Part shown: positions 40,863 to 48,942 of the stretch, in pieces
Layout: each line of letters begins with the position of its first letter
How positions within the stretch are numbered: the stretch's first letter is position 1
NCBI RefSeq assembly: GCF_020886775.1
Contig: NZ_AP024525.1
Coordinates: forward strand, 4,216,001-4,280,000
Length of the DNA stretch: 64,000 nucleotides
Reading direction: 5' to 3'
From: Sinomonas cyclohexanicum
Lineage (GTDB): Bacteria; Actinomycetota; Actinomycetes; Actinomycetales; Micrococcaceae
Notes under the pieces: generated by a model
Database searches by the model: none
What the model saw: only the letters and a program-made list of their open reading frames with translations
Told to the model about the DNA's origin: nothing
Program-made: the position numbers and the translations under genes

Positions 40863-41214
40863 GGAACCACCATGGCGTCGGGAAGGCGAGATGCCGGACT
40901 ACCGGTTCTCGATGGCCAACGAGCGCACCTTTCTGGCCTGGATCCGTACGTCTATGGCCATCCTCGCCGGATCGATCGCGATCGACCAGCTCACGCCTGA
41001 CATCGCCCCGGCGCCCGTCCGCATCGCCCTGTGCCTGGCGCTTGCTGCGATCGGTGCCCTGCTCGCACTTGAGGCCTACCGGCGCTGGTCGCTCCAGGAA
41101 CGGGCCATGCGGAACAAGCGGGAACTCCCTCACGCGTGGCTCCTGGTGGCGATGACGGGCGTGGTGGCCCTCGCGGCACTGGTGTTCGCTGCCCTGATCC
41201 TCTTCTCGCGGTGA
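40852..41214 (+). CDS. YidH/DUF202 family membrane protein
   Basis: This 120-residue protein has the DUF202 motif FSMANERTFLAWIRTSMAILAGSIAI followed by two more hydrophobic helices, three transmembrane segments in all. It starts at ATG 40852 and overlaps a second DUF202 gene by GTGA at its end. The pair is typical of actinobacteria. DUF202 proteins are small inner-membrane proteins of uncertain role; a transport or stress function is only suggested. Confidence 0.9.
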   Translation: MNLKEPPWRREGEMPDYRFSMANERTFLAWIRTSMAILAGSIAIDQLTPDIAPAPVRIALCLALAAIGALLALEAYRRWSLQERAMRNKRELPHAWLLVAMTGVVALAALVFAALILFSR

Positions 41215-41573
41215 CACCCACCGAGCAGGGCCGCGGCCCCGTACGGGACCCGGGGCTCCAGCCCGAGCGGACCTCGCTCGCCTGGGGGCGAACGCTCCTC
41301 GCGCTGCTCGTCTCCGACCTGCTCATCTGGCGCTCGTGGATCCGCTCCCTCGCCCGCCACGCCGACAGGATCGAGGGCAACGCGCTCAGCCTCGGCATCG
41401 CCTCCGGCGTCGCCGCAGCGGCCACCGCCGTGATCGCCGCATGCGTCCTTTACCGCAGCCGCGCCCTCGGCCGCGGGAACGCGGCCCCGCCCGCGATCCT
41501 GCTGCGAACGGCGACCCTTGCCCTCATGGCCCTCGCAGCAGCCGCGATCGTCTCCATCCTGCTCGCGAAGTAG
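41211..41573 (+). CDS. DUF202 family membrane protein
   Basis: A 120-residue protein has GLQPERTSLAWGRTLLALLVSDLLIW, the shorter DUF202 motif form, then two helices (ALSLGIASGVAAAATAVIAACVLY and TATLALMALAAAAIVSILLAK). The GTG at 41211 lies on the stop of the upstream DUF202 gene (GTGA). The two proteins probably form a heteromeric membrane complex. It is followed by a short 7-bp stem (GACCCGG/CCGGGTC) before the convergent qsuB-type gene. Confidence 0.88.
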   Translation: MTPTEQGRGPVRDPGLQPERTSLAWGRTLLALLVSDLLIWRSWIRSLARHADRIEGNALSLGIASGVAAAATAVIAACVLYRSRALGRGNAAPPAILLRTATLALMALAAAAIVSILLAK

Positions 41574-41604
41574 ACCCGGCGACGGCGGCGCCACCGGGTC
41601 CGGA

Positions 41605-43590
41605 TCAGCCCCTCCCGACGGCGCGCTGCCCTCGATGCTGCACCGCGTGCCGGATCGGCGCGTTGGGGGCGCCGAAGCCGTCGTACCCGCCGATCCGCTG
41701 GAGCACCTCGAAGAACACGCTGCCCACAGTCGCGGTGTAGAAGTGCAGGAACTCACCCTCGGCGTCGCGGTCGTAGAGCAGGTCCAGCTCCCGCAGCGTC
41801 GCGAGGAACGAGGGGTCGAGGCCGAACCGCGCGTCGAGGTCCTCGTAGTAGTTCGCGGGAATCGGCAGGAACGGCAGGCCGCGGCGCCGCGCCGCGCGGG
41901 CGTGGTCCACGAGGTCAGCCACCTCGATCGCGATGTGCTCCTGGAAGGTGTCCGTGCGCGAACCCCTGACAGAGTCCGACTGGATCCACGGCGCGAGGTT
42001 CAGCGCGAGCCTGACGGCCCGCCCCTGGCCTTCCCCGCTGCGCGGGCGCGTCTGCATGACCTGCGAGCGCACGAGCCCCGCCGGACTCGAGACATCCTGC
42101 GACGCCTCGGGCGTGAGCGCGAGCACCGACGAGTAGAACAGCACCGCCTCGTCGAAGTGCTGCCACGGCTGGGCCAGGTTGATGTGGTCGATCCGAGCGC
42201 CGCCCCGCGCCGCCGGAGAGGCGACGGACGACGGCGAGTGGTCGCCGTCGTCCGCTGCCGCGCCAGGCGCGTCAGCCGAGCCGAACTCCTCGACCCATGC
42301 GAGGTCCTCGCACAGGAAGACCTCCGTACCGTCAGGCGCGTTGACGGCCTGGAGAACCTCCTCGTTGGCCTGGGAGGGCCGCGGAACTGGGACGGCCTTG
42401 AGCTGGACGGCACGGGCGGCCGCGGTGACGGCGTTCTCCACGTCGAACCCGAGCGCGGAGATGGCCGGCTCGAGGCCCCGGGCCTGCTGGCGGTTGAGCA
42501 CGATCCGGGCGTCGCCGAGGGTCCACAGCGAGACGGGCTTGGTGCGGTGCTCGCCGCGGGGGGCGAAGCCGAGCTGGGACAGGAGCCGCTCGAGCTCGGC
42601 GGTGCGAGGCGCGCCGTCGGCCGAGATGACCTCGGCGAAGTTGATTCCGGTGGGCGGGGCGACCTGAGGGAGCGTCGTGAGCGGCATGGCGTAGGCGCGG
42701 GACGCGCGGGCGAGCTCGGCCGGCGAGGGGACCGCGCCGTCGTGCCCTGCGGCCTCGGCGGCGAGGTGGCGTGCCGTGCGCTCCTCGAGCCAGATGAGCG
42801 AGCGCATCGCGTCCACGGCGGTGCGCTCCACGTCGGCCTGGCGGAACGTGTCGTTGAAGACCTCGAGGGACACCGGCCCGCTGTAGCCCGTGCGTGCTAC
42901 ATGGCCGAGGAACGCGGGCAGGTCGAACTGGCCCTCGCCCGGGAACACGCGGTAGTGGCGGCTCCAGGACAGGACGTCCATGGAGAGCTTGGGGGCGTCC
43001 GCGACCTGGACGAAGAAGACCTTCTCGCCCGGGATCGACTCGATGCCGGAGGGGTCCGAGCCGCCGGTGCCGAGGCGCGAGAGGATGTGGAACGTGTCGA
43101 GGCACGTGCCGAGGTTGGGGTGGTCCGCGTCTGCGACGATCTTCCACGCGTGCTCGTAGTCGTTGACGTACGTGCCCCAGGCGAGCGCCTCGTACGCGAC
43201 GCGGACTCCATGCCGCGCGGCGAGCTCGGCGAGGCCGTGGAGCTGCTCGGCGCGGAGGGCGTCGTCGTCGATGCTCGCGGTGCCCACGTTCGAGCACACC
43301 AGGATCGTGTCGATGCCGAGCCGGCCCATGAGCCGGAACTTCGCCTCGGCGCGGCGGAGGTTGGCGCGGTACAGCTCGTCGGGCACCGAGTCGAGGTCGC
43401 GGAACGGCTGGTAGAGGTCGAGGCCCAGACCGAGGTCCGCGGCGAGGCGCCGCACGGCCTCGGGGCTCAGGGACGAGGTGACGAGATCGGCCTCGAAGAT
43501 CTCGACGCCGCCGAATCCCGCCTTCGCGGCGGCGCGCATCTTCTCCTCGAGCGTGCCGGAGAGGCAGACGGTCGCGATCCCGGTCCGCAT
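41605..43590 (-). CDS. qsuB: 3-dehydroshikimate dehydratase, QsuB type (TIM barrel plus HPPD-like domain)
   Basis: This 661-residue two-domain protein has an N-terminal sugar-isomerase-like barrel (about 1-290) with probable metal ligands in RVAYEALAWG, GTCLDTFHIL, FFVQVAD and VSLEVFND. A C-terminal domain resembles hydroxyphenylpyruvate dioxygenase/VOC (IDHINLAQPWQHFDEAVLFY, DTFQEHIAIEVADL, GSVFFEVLQRIGGYDGFGAPN). This fusion is characteristic of QsuB, which dehydrates 3-dehydroshikimate to protocatechuate in quinate/shikimate catabolism. The ATG at 43590 overlaps the dehydrogenase stop by one base (TGATG). The symbol is by architecture and neighbours. Confidence 0.93.
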   Translation of the reverse strand: MRTGIATVCLSGTLEEKMRAAAKAGFGGVEIFEADLVTSSLSPEAVRRLAADLGLGLDLYQPFRDLDSVPDELYRANLRRAEAKFRLMGRLGIDTILVCSNVGTASIDDDALRAEQLHGLAELAARHGVRVAYEALAWGTYVNDYEHAWKIVADADHPNLGTCLDTFHILSRLGTGGSDPSGIESIPGEKVFFVQVADAPKLSMDVLSWSRHYRVFPGEGQFDLPAFLGHVARTGYSGPVSLEVFNDTFRQADVERTAVDAMRSLIWLEERTARHLAAEAAGHDGAVPSPAELARASRAYAMPLTTLPQVAPPTGINFAEVISADGAPRTAELERLLSQLGFAPRGEHRTKPVSLWTLGDARIVLNRQQARGLEPAISALGFDVENAVTAAARAVQLKAVPVPRPSQANEEVLQAVNAPDGTEVFLCEDLAWVEEFGSADAPGAAADDGDHSPSSVASPAARGGARIDHINLAQPWQHFDEAVLFYSSVLALTPEASQDVSSPAGLVRSQVMQTRPRSGEGQGRAVRLALNLAPWIQSDSVRGSRTDTFQEHIAIEVADLVDHARAARRRGLPFLPIPANYYEDLDARFGLDPSFLATLRELDLLYDRDAEGEFLHFYTATVGSVFFEVLQRIGGYDGFGAPNAPIRHAVQHRGQRAVGRG

Positions 43591-44483
43591 CAGGCTGCCC
43601 CCGCGAGGACGTTCTCGCGCTCGATGAGCTCCAGGAAGTGCGCGCGCATCCGCTCCGCATCCGGCTCGAGGCCGGTGAAGATGCGGAACGCGTCCACGGC
43701 CTGGCCCACGGCCATGCGTCCGCCGTCCAGCACGCGGCAGCCCGCGGCGCGGGCGTCGCGGACCAGCTGCGTCTCGATCGGCCGGTAGACGATGTCCGCG
43801 ACCCAGTGCCGCGGCGTCAGGAGGGACGTGTCGAACGGGGTGCCCGGATGCGCGGCCATCCCCACCGGAGTGCAGTGCACGACGCCGTCCGCAGCCTCGA
43901 GCAGCGAGGCGAGCTCCGCCGTCGTGCGCGCCTCGACGGACGCGCCGGGGAAGAGCGCGGCGAGCTCGGCGGCGCGGCTGCGGGCGCGCGCCGGGTCGAC
44001 GTCGACGATCGCGAGGTGCTCGACGCCGGCGGTGAGCAGCGCGTACGCGACGGCGGAGCCGGCCCCGCCCGCGCCGAGCTGGACGACGCGGCCCAGCGCG
44101 GCATCCGGGAGGCCGGTGCGGAAGGCGGTGAGGAATCCGGACCAGTCCGTGTTGTGCCCCACCGTGCGCCCGTCGGCCCCGATGACCACGGTGTTGACGG
44201 CGCCGAGCCGTGCCGCATCGGGATCCACCTCGTCGAGGTGCTCGATCACGAGCTGCTTGCACGGGTGGGTGATGTTCAGGCCGTTGTAGCCGAGGTTCCT
44301 CGCGGCGCGGACGAGGTCGCCGACGGACTCGGGGGCGAGGCCGAGGGCGGCGATGTCGATCGGCCGGTACAGGTAGAGCAGGCCGTGGGCGGCGCCCTCG
44401 CGCTCGTGCATCGGCGGCGTCAGGGAGGGCAGGACGCCGTCGCCGATCAGGCCGCTCAGGTACGACTCGGTTGTCAGGCTCAT
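43590..44483 (-). CDS. Shikimate/quinate dehydrogenase (second copy)
   Basis: This 297-residue AroE-fold enzyme has GLNITHPCKQ with the catalytic Lys, NTDWSGFLTAFRTGL with the Asp, and the dinucleotide motif GAGGAGSAVAYALLTAG. It oxidises shikimate and/or quinate to the 3-dehydro acids. The next gene, a QsuB-type dehydratase, follows with a one-base overlap, and a divergent LacI regulator and MHS transporter complete a quinate/shikimate utilisation locus. It is similar in motif pattern to the copy at 5611-6564 but clearly diverged. Confidence 0.92.
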   Translation of the reverse strand: MSLTTESYLSGLIGDGVLPSLTPPMHEREGAAHGLLYLYRPIDIAALGLAPESVGDLVRAARNLGYNGLNITHPCKQLVIEHLDEVDPDAARLGAVNTVVIGADGRTVGHNTDWSGFLTAFRTGLPDAALGRVVQLGAGGAGSAVAYALLTAGVEHLAIVDVDPARARSRAAELAALFPGASVEARTTAELASLLEAADGVVHCTPVGMAAHPGTPFDTSLLTPRHWVADIVYRPIETQLVRDARAAGCRVLDGGRMAVGQAVDAFRIFTGLEPDAERMRAHFLELIERENVLAGAA

Positions 44484-44536
44484 GGGGGCTCCTTGCCTCG
44501 GGTCAGTGACCGCCGCGGTGTGACCCAGCGAACAAT

Positions 44537-44569
44537 CGTTGCAGAAACAGCTTGACGCGTTGCAGAAAC
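44537..44569. promoter_or_regulatory. Direct-repeat operator candidate of the quinate/shikimate locus
   Basis: CGTTGCAGAAAC occurs twice, at 44537-44548 and 44558-44569, with 21 bp between starts, which is two helical turns. It lies in the gap between the divergent dehydrogenase (start 44483) and the LacI-family gene (start 44640). Both promoters must be here, so binding of the LacI-type regulator or a partner is likely. LacI proteins usually prefer palindromes, so the direct-repeat layout is notable. Confidence 0.55.
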
Positions 44570-44639
44570 GGTGTCAATGTTGAGTGGTCGCTGTGATGGC
44601 GAACACAAGAAGAACCGAACGGGAAACGAGGAGGTCTCC

Positions 44640-45614
44640 ATGGCCACGATCGCCGAGATCGCCGCAGCTGCGGGCGTCTCCAAGTCCACCGTCTCGCGCT
44701 CCTTCACGCGCCCCGACTCGGTCAACACCGAGACCCGGGAGCGGATCCTCGAGGTTGCAGCACAGCTGGGCTACACCGCGGCCCCCGCGAAGGCGGAGCT
44801 CACGGGAACCATCGCGCTGTACATCCCGGACATCTCCAATCCCTACTACCCGCCGCTCGTGCAGGCCATCCAGTCCGCGTGCCGCCGGCAGTCGCTCTCG
44901 CTGATCATGGTCGACGGCGAGGACGACCCTGAGGCGGACGCCGAGGAGCTCGAGCGGATCATCGGGCGCGTGGACGGCGCAATCGTCTTCGCCCCGAGGC
45001 TCGACGCCGAACGCATCCGGGCGCTCGACGCCGTCGCCCCCGTCGTGCTCATCAACCACGTCGTCGAGGGCCTGCCTTCGGTGGTCCTCTCGGCCCCCGA
45101 GGGGGCCCGGCAGGCCGTGGAGCACCTCGCGGCGCTCGGGCACCGGGCCATCGCCTACCTGGCCAGCTTCGAGGACAACTACTCCTCCCGCGTCCGCCTC
45201 GCCGCAGCGGAGGAGGCCGCGGACCACCTCGGCGTCACCCTGCGCGTGCTCACGCACTCCGAGCCCACCTACACCGCCGGTGTGCGCGGCGCGGACCTCG
45301 TCCTCGCCGAGCCCGTCACCGCGGTGATCGCCCACAACGACCTCATGGCGTTCGGGTGCATCAACCGCTTCGCGGACCGCGGCGTCCGGGCCGGGAAGGA
45401 CGTCAGCGTCATCGGGTTCGATGACATCTGGCTTGCCTCCGCGTCCCGCCCGACCCTCACCACGGTGACCACGCCGTACGACCGGGGCGGCGCCGTCGCC
45501 CTCCGCATGCTCACCGAGCGGATCGGCGATCCCGACCGCCCGGCGAGCACCGTCCACCTGTCCGGCGACCTCGTGGTCCGCGACAGCACCGGGCCCGCGC
45601 CCGCGCTCTCCTGA
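44640..45614 (+). CDS. LacI-family transcriptional regulator of quinate/shikimate genes
   Basis: This 324-residue protein has the LacI helix-turn-helix (TIAEIAAAAGVSKSTVSRSFTRPDSVNTETRERILEVAAQLGY) and a periplasmic-binding-protein-like effector domain ending in VSVIGFDDIWLASASRPTLTTVTTPYDRGG. The ATG at 44640 follows GAGGAGG. Divergent from the dehydrogenase and QsuB genes and followed by an MHS transporter, it probably senses quinate, shikimate or a dehydro derivative. Confidence 0.94.
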   Translation: MATIAEIAAAAGVSKSTVSRSFTRPDSVNTETRERILEVAAQLGYTAAPAKAELTGTIALYIPDISNPYYPPLVQAIQSACRRQSLSLIMVDGEDDPEADAEELERIIGRVDGAIVFAPRLDAERIRALDAVAPVVLINHVVEGLPSVVLSAPEGARQAVEHLAALGHRAIAYLASFEDNYSSRVRLAAAEEAADHLGVTLRVLTHSEPTYTAGVRGADLVLAEPVTAVIAHNDLMAFGCINRFADRGVRAGKDVSVIGFDDIWLASASRPTLTTVTTPYDRGGAVALRMLTERIGDPDRPASTVHLSGDLVVRDSTGPAPALS

Positions 45615-45696
45615 GCCGGCGCTCCTTCCCTGGGCGCCCCGCCCGCTTTCCGTATCTGTATCCGCATTCCCCAGTTTTGCCACGAAAGGCGAACCC

Positions 45697-47061
45697 ATGA
45701 GCAGCATCCCCGACACGCCCACCGGCATGGCCATCCCCGACCTCGCCTCGCCCGAGGACCAGGCCCGGCGCGTCCGGCGGGCCAAGAAGGCCGCCGTCGC
45801 CGCCTTCTTGGGCGGCGCCCTCGAGTACTACGACTTCTTCGTGTACGCGACGGCCGCCTCGCTCGTGTTCTCGCACATCTTCTTCCCCTCGGGGAACCCG
45901 ACGATCGCGCTCATCTCCTCGTTCGCCACGTTCGGCGTGGCGTACGTGGCGCGCCCGTTCGGCGCGATCTTCTTCGGGCACCTCGGCGACCGGATCGGAC
46001 GGAAGAACACGCTCGTCATGACGCTCGTGCTCATGGGCGCCTCGACCTTCCTCATCGGCGTGCTGCCGGACTTCCACACCGCCGGGTACCTCGCGCCGGT
46101 GCTGCTCGTGGCGCTGCGCCTCCTCCAGGGCCTCTCCGCCGGCGCGGAGACCGCCGGCGCGTCCGCGCTGACCATGGAGGAGTCCCCCATCGGCCGCCGC
46201 GCCTTCTTCCCGTCGTGGACCATGAGCGGCATCTCGGCCGGCATCGTGCTCGCCTCCCTCGTGTTCCTGCCCGTCGCGGCCATGAGCGAGGCGGACCGCC
46301 TCGCGTGGGGCTGGCGCATCCCGTTCTGGTGCTCGATCGTGGTGCTCATCGTCGCGTTCCTCGTGCGCCGCACGCTCGAGGAGCCCGAGGTCTTCGAGGA
46401 GAAGGCAGAGCACAAGGACCTCGTCAAGCTTCCGTTCCTCGACATGCTCAAGACGCACCCGGCGCAGTTCATCCAGGTCGCGCTCATGTCCTTCGAGACC
46501 GTCACGAACACGTTCATGCAGTCCTTCGGCCTCGCGTACGCCGTGTCCGTGGGCATCCCGGCCTCGACCATGCTGTGGGTGAGCATCCTCGGCAACGTCA
46601 TCGCGATTGCGACCCAGCCGCTCTCGGCCATGCTGTCGGACCGGTTCGGGCGCAAGCCGATCTTCATCGCCGGCATCATCGGCTCCGCGGTGCTCATCTT
46701 CGTGTACTTCTCGGCGATCTCCACGGCGAACATCCCGCTCGTGTTCGTGGTCTCCACGCTCATCACCGCCGGCACGTACGCGATGTCCAACGCGATCTAC
46801 CCTGCGTGGTTCGCCGAGCTGTTCAACGTCCGCGTCCGCTACTCGGGCATGGCCGTGGGCCTGCAGATCGGCATCCTGTGCGCCGGCTTCACCCCGCTGC
46901 TCGGCACGGCCCTCGTGGGCGGCATCCCGGCCAACTGGGGCCCCGCGGCCTGGATCGTGGCCGGCTCGACGATCCTCGCCCTCGTGGGCGCCGTCTGGGC
47001 CCGCGAGACGTACAAGACGCCGATCCACGAGCTCGGCAACAAGGTCCACGGGTCCAAGTAG
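45697..47061 (+). CDS. MHS-family transporter, probable shikimate/quinate permease
   Basis: This 454-residue MFS protein shares FLGGALEYYDFFVYATA and GHLGDRIGRKNTLVMTLVLMGASTFLIGVLP with the transporter at 6564-7937; both belong to the metabolite:H+ symporter group. Twelve membrane segments are visible. It follows the LacI gene by 82 bases and closes the quinate/shikimate locus, so shikimate, quinate or protocatechuate-type acids are likely cargoes. A hairpin related to the window's common terminators follows at 47097-47144. Confidence 0.92.
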   Translation: MSSIPDTPTGMAIPDLASPEDQARRVRRAKKAAVAAFLGGALEYYDFFVYATAASLVFSHIFFPSGNPTIALISSFATFGVAYVARPFGAIFFGHLGDRIGRKNTLVMTLVLMGASTFLIGVLPDFHTAGYLAPVLLVALRLLQGLSAGAETAGASALTMEESPIGRRAFFPSWTMSGISAGIVLASLVFLPVAAMSEADRLAWGWRIPFWCSIVVLIVAFLVRRTLEEPEVFEEKAEHKDLVKLPFLDMLKTHPAQFIQVALMSFETVTNTFMQSFGLAYAVSVGIPASTMLWVSILGNVIAIATQPLSAMLSDRFGRKPIFIAGIIGSAVLIFVYFSAISTANIPLVFVVSTLITAGTYAMSNAIYPAWFAELFNVRVRYSGMAVGLQIGILCAGFTPLLGTALVGGIPANWGPAAWIVAGSTILALVGAVWARETYKTPIHELGNKVHGSK

Positions 47062-47096
47062 GCCCTCACCGCCGCAGCGCGCACCACGTGCTGGCG

Positions 47097-47144
47097 CACG
47101 ACGCCGTGTGCCCACCCTACGCGGGGCGGGCACCCGGCGTCGTG
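47097..47144 (+). terminator. Terminator hairpin after the MHS transporter
   Basis: Arms of 17 bases (47097-47113 and 47128-47144), complementary at 16 positions, contain CACGACGCCGTGTGCCC and its complement. It begins 36 bases after the transporter stop and has a 14-base loop. Its GCACGACG core resembles other terminators of the window. Confidence 0.65.
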
Positions 47145-47160
47145 GTCCTCCCCCACCCAG

Positions 47161-47217
47161 GTGAGAGGTCACTTCCCCTGTGAGAGGTCACTTCCCCTGT
47201 GAAGGGTCACTTCCTGT
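47161..47217. repeat. Three tandem copies of a 19-bp unit
   Basis: GTGAGAGGTCACTTCCCCT occurs at 47161 and 47180, followed by a third diverged copy (GTGAAGGGTCACTTCC) at 47199. There is no spacing between units, and each contains the small palindrome AGGTCACTT/GTGA. It is not a CRISPR. It marks the start of the 724-bp gene-free stretch 47062-47785, which otherwise holds a palindromic element and what look like gene remnants. Confidence 0.75.
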
Positions 47218-47254
47218 TCGGATCGAACATTGCGCTGCGCCGCTCCGCGGCGTC

Positions 47255-47391
47255 CAGGTTTCACCACAACGGCGTGCAGGTTTCACCGGACGCGCACTCC
47301 ACGCAGGGGCGACACGCCGAGAACGCCGCGGGACACCCATCGCGGGCGGCTCCGCGTGGTGAAACCGGAACACCCCGCTGGTGAAACGTGC
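47255..47391. repeat. Intergenic palindromic element with GGTTTCACCA ends (copy B)
   Basis: CAGGTTTCACCA (47255) and CAGGTTTCACCGG (47277) are mirrored by TGGTGAAACCGG (47357) and GCTGGTGAAACGTG (47378). The layout of doubled inverted ends and a GC-rich interior of about 130-150 bp matches the element at 26077-26223. No open reading frame of quality lies inside. Confidence 0.6.
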
Positions 47392-47529
47392 ACGCACCTG
47401 CAGTCCTCCCCACCTCTTCTGCTCTCCTCGCCATCACTAGCGGCCAGAGAGCAGCACCATCACCGCAAACCCACAACCCGAAGAAACCGTTGAAGGGCAA
47501 AGCTGGGGAAGATCGCAGAGCTTCCCCAC

Positions 47530-47692
47530 CAACCCGTACAGGGGGACCATGGCGAGCCGTGGACCGCGCGGTCCCCGATGACCGCATAGTCCTCGACGCG
47601 GCTCACCGCGTGGCCGCCTGGATGTCGAGGACCACCTTCACGTCATGGTCCTGCCGTTGGAAGGCCTCGGCGAACCAGCCCGATCCGGGGCC
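47530..47692 (-). pseudogene. Probable remnants of an alcohol dehydrogenase / GH15 gene pair
   Basis: On the minus strand a short run reads WFAEAFQRQDHDVKVVLDIQ and stops (TGA), resembling the C-terminus of a Zn-alcohol dehydrogenase. The stop overlaps a GTG (GTGA) opening VSRVEDYAVIGDRAV, which resembles the N-terminus of family-15 glycoside hydrolases (usual form EDYALIGD). Both matches end abruptly after about 20 and 15 codons. The intact pair is common in related genomes, from memory, so this looks like the junction left after deletion of most of both genes. The match is short and tentative. Confidence 0.35.
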
Positions 47693-47785
47693 TGCGAAAC
47701 TCGGGCCGCCTGTGGCGCACGTCACGCACGACACGGGAGACGGCTGCGCCGCCCGCCGTCCTCAGCCTGCCTACGGTGTAGCGCC

Positions 47786-48457
47786 ATGACTCGCTTCAGA
47801 CGCCTCCTCATCGCCCTCCTCTCACTCGCCGTCGCGGCAGCCCTCTCCGTGCTGCTCGAATCGTGGGCCACCGGATCGCCCTCGGCGGCCACCCCGCCGT
47901 CGTCCGGGCCAGCAACTCCGTCCGTGTCCGGCCCGATCGTCGCCGCGGGCCACGGCTGGACCGATGCCGACGGGATCGAGGGACCCATGCCTGCGCCCGG
48001 CACCTGCCACATGCGCTCGACCGGCACCCACGAGCCGCTGCCGGACCCGTCCTGCACCCCCGGCGCGATCGACTCCGCCGTGACCCAGGCCAACCTGCCG
48101 CAGACCGTGTGCCGCAGCGGTGGGTACACGACGAGCGTCCGCCCTCCCTCGGGCATGACCAACAGGGCCAAGCTCAAGATCATGGCCGCGTACGGCATCC
48201 CCGCCGACAAGGCGGCGGACTACGAGCTGGACCACCTCATCCCGCTCGCCGACGGCGGCGCCTCCGACATCCGCAACCTCTGGCCGGAACCGAACACCTT
48301 CGCCTCGGACAAGCACACGACCTCGGCGTTCGTGCACAACGACAAGGACCAGGTCGAGCAGGACGCGTTCTCCGCGCTGTGCGCAGGCCGCGCCACGCTC
48401 TCCGCGGTCCAGTCCACGATGTCCACCGACTGGACCGCGGCGCACTTAGGGAACTAG
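47786..48457 (+). CDS. Secreted or membrane-anchored HNH-nuclease-like protein
   Basis: This 223-residue protein has an N-terminal hydrophobic segment (residues 6-24) followed by a Pro/Ser/Thr-rich linker. The C-terminal half carries an HNH/endonuclease-VII-like pattern: YELDHLIPLADGGASDIRNLWPEP (about 146-169), then a later NDKDQ. The Asp-His pair and the Asn-Leu-Trp-Pro segment are typical of HNH folds found in exported proteins. Four Cys residues could form disulfides outside the cell. It may be a secreted nuclease or a structural relative without activity. The start at 47786 has only a weak ribosome-binding site. Confidence 0.8.
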   Translation: MTRFRRLLIALLSLAVAAALSVLLESWATGSPSAATPPSSGPATPSVSGPIVAAGHGWTDADGIEGPMPAPGTCHMRSTGTHEPLPDPSCTPGAIDSAVTQANLPQTVCRSGGYTTSVRPPSGMTNRAKLKIMAAYGIPADKAADYELDHLIPLADGGASDIRNLWPEPNTFASDKHTTSAFVHNDKDQVEQDAFSALCAGRATLSAVQSTMSTDWTAAHLGN

Positions 48458-48942
48458 GCGCCCCGGCGGATCCCCGCGAGCCAGGCCGCGTTGACCTCGC
48501 GGGCCTCTGCCTCGAGGACCCCGCCCTCAACCTCGATCCCGGCCGCACGCAGCGTGTCGGCGCCACCGCGAGCCACGGGGTTCGGATCGGAGAGCGCATA
48601 GACAACGCGGCGGACGCCCGCCTTGATGAGCGCCTTGGCGCACGGCCCAGTGCGACCGGTGTGGTTGCACGGCTCGAGGGTCACGACCGCAGTCGTGCCC
48701 CGTGCGGCCTCGCCGGCGTGCCACAGCGCGTCCGCTTCCGCGTGCGCCGTGCCGGCGCCGCGGTGGAAGCCCTCGGCGACCAACGCGCCGTCGTCCGCGA
48801 GAAGGACGCAGCCGACCCGCGGATTGGGGCCCAGCGGCACGCCCGGAGTCGCAGCGAGCCTCAGAGCGCGCCGCATCGCCTCGGCTTCGCTCAGGCGCAC
48901 GACGCCGGGCGCCTCCTGCGCGGCGGACAGAACCTCGGTCAT
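48454..48942 (-). CDS. ribD: Riboflavin-specific deaminase domain protein (RibD N-terminal domain only)
   Basis: The 162-residue product matches only the deaminase half of RibD: GPNPRVGCVLLADDG, the zinc motif AHAEADAL and LEPCNHTGRTGPC. The reductase domain present in ordinary RibD (total about 350 residues) is missing, with the stop shortly after EAREVNAAWLAGIRRG. It would deaminate the pyrimidine formed from GTP by GTP cyclohydrolase II. Its start overlaps the ribA stop by ATGA, so both are coupled. The reduction step must come from another gene or the pair serves a different pathway. Confidence 0.9.
   Translation of the reverse strand: MTEVLSAAQEAPGVVRLSEAEAMRRALRLAATPGVPLGPNPRVGCVLLADDGALVAEGFHRGAGTAHAEADALWHAGEAARGTTAVVTLEPCNHTGRTGPCAKALIKAGVRRVVYALSDPNPVARGGADTLRAAGIEVEGGVLEAEAREVNAAWLAGIRRGA

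Noticed and set aside
47161-47217. CRISPR array
   Set aside because: The repeat units directly abut each other, have no spacers and number only three; no cas genes are present.
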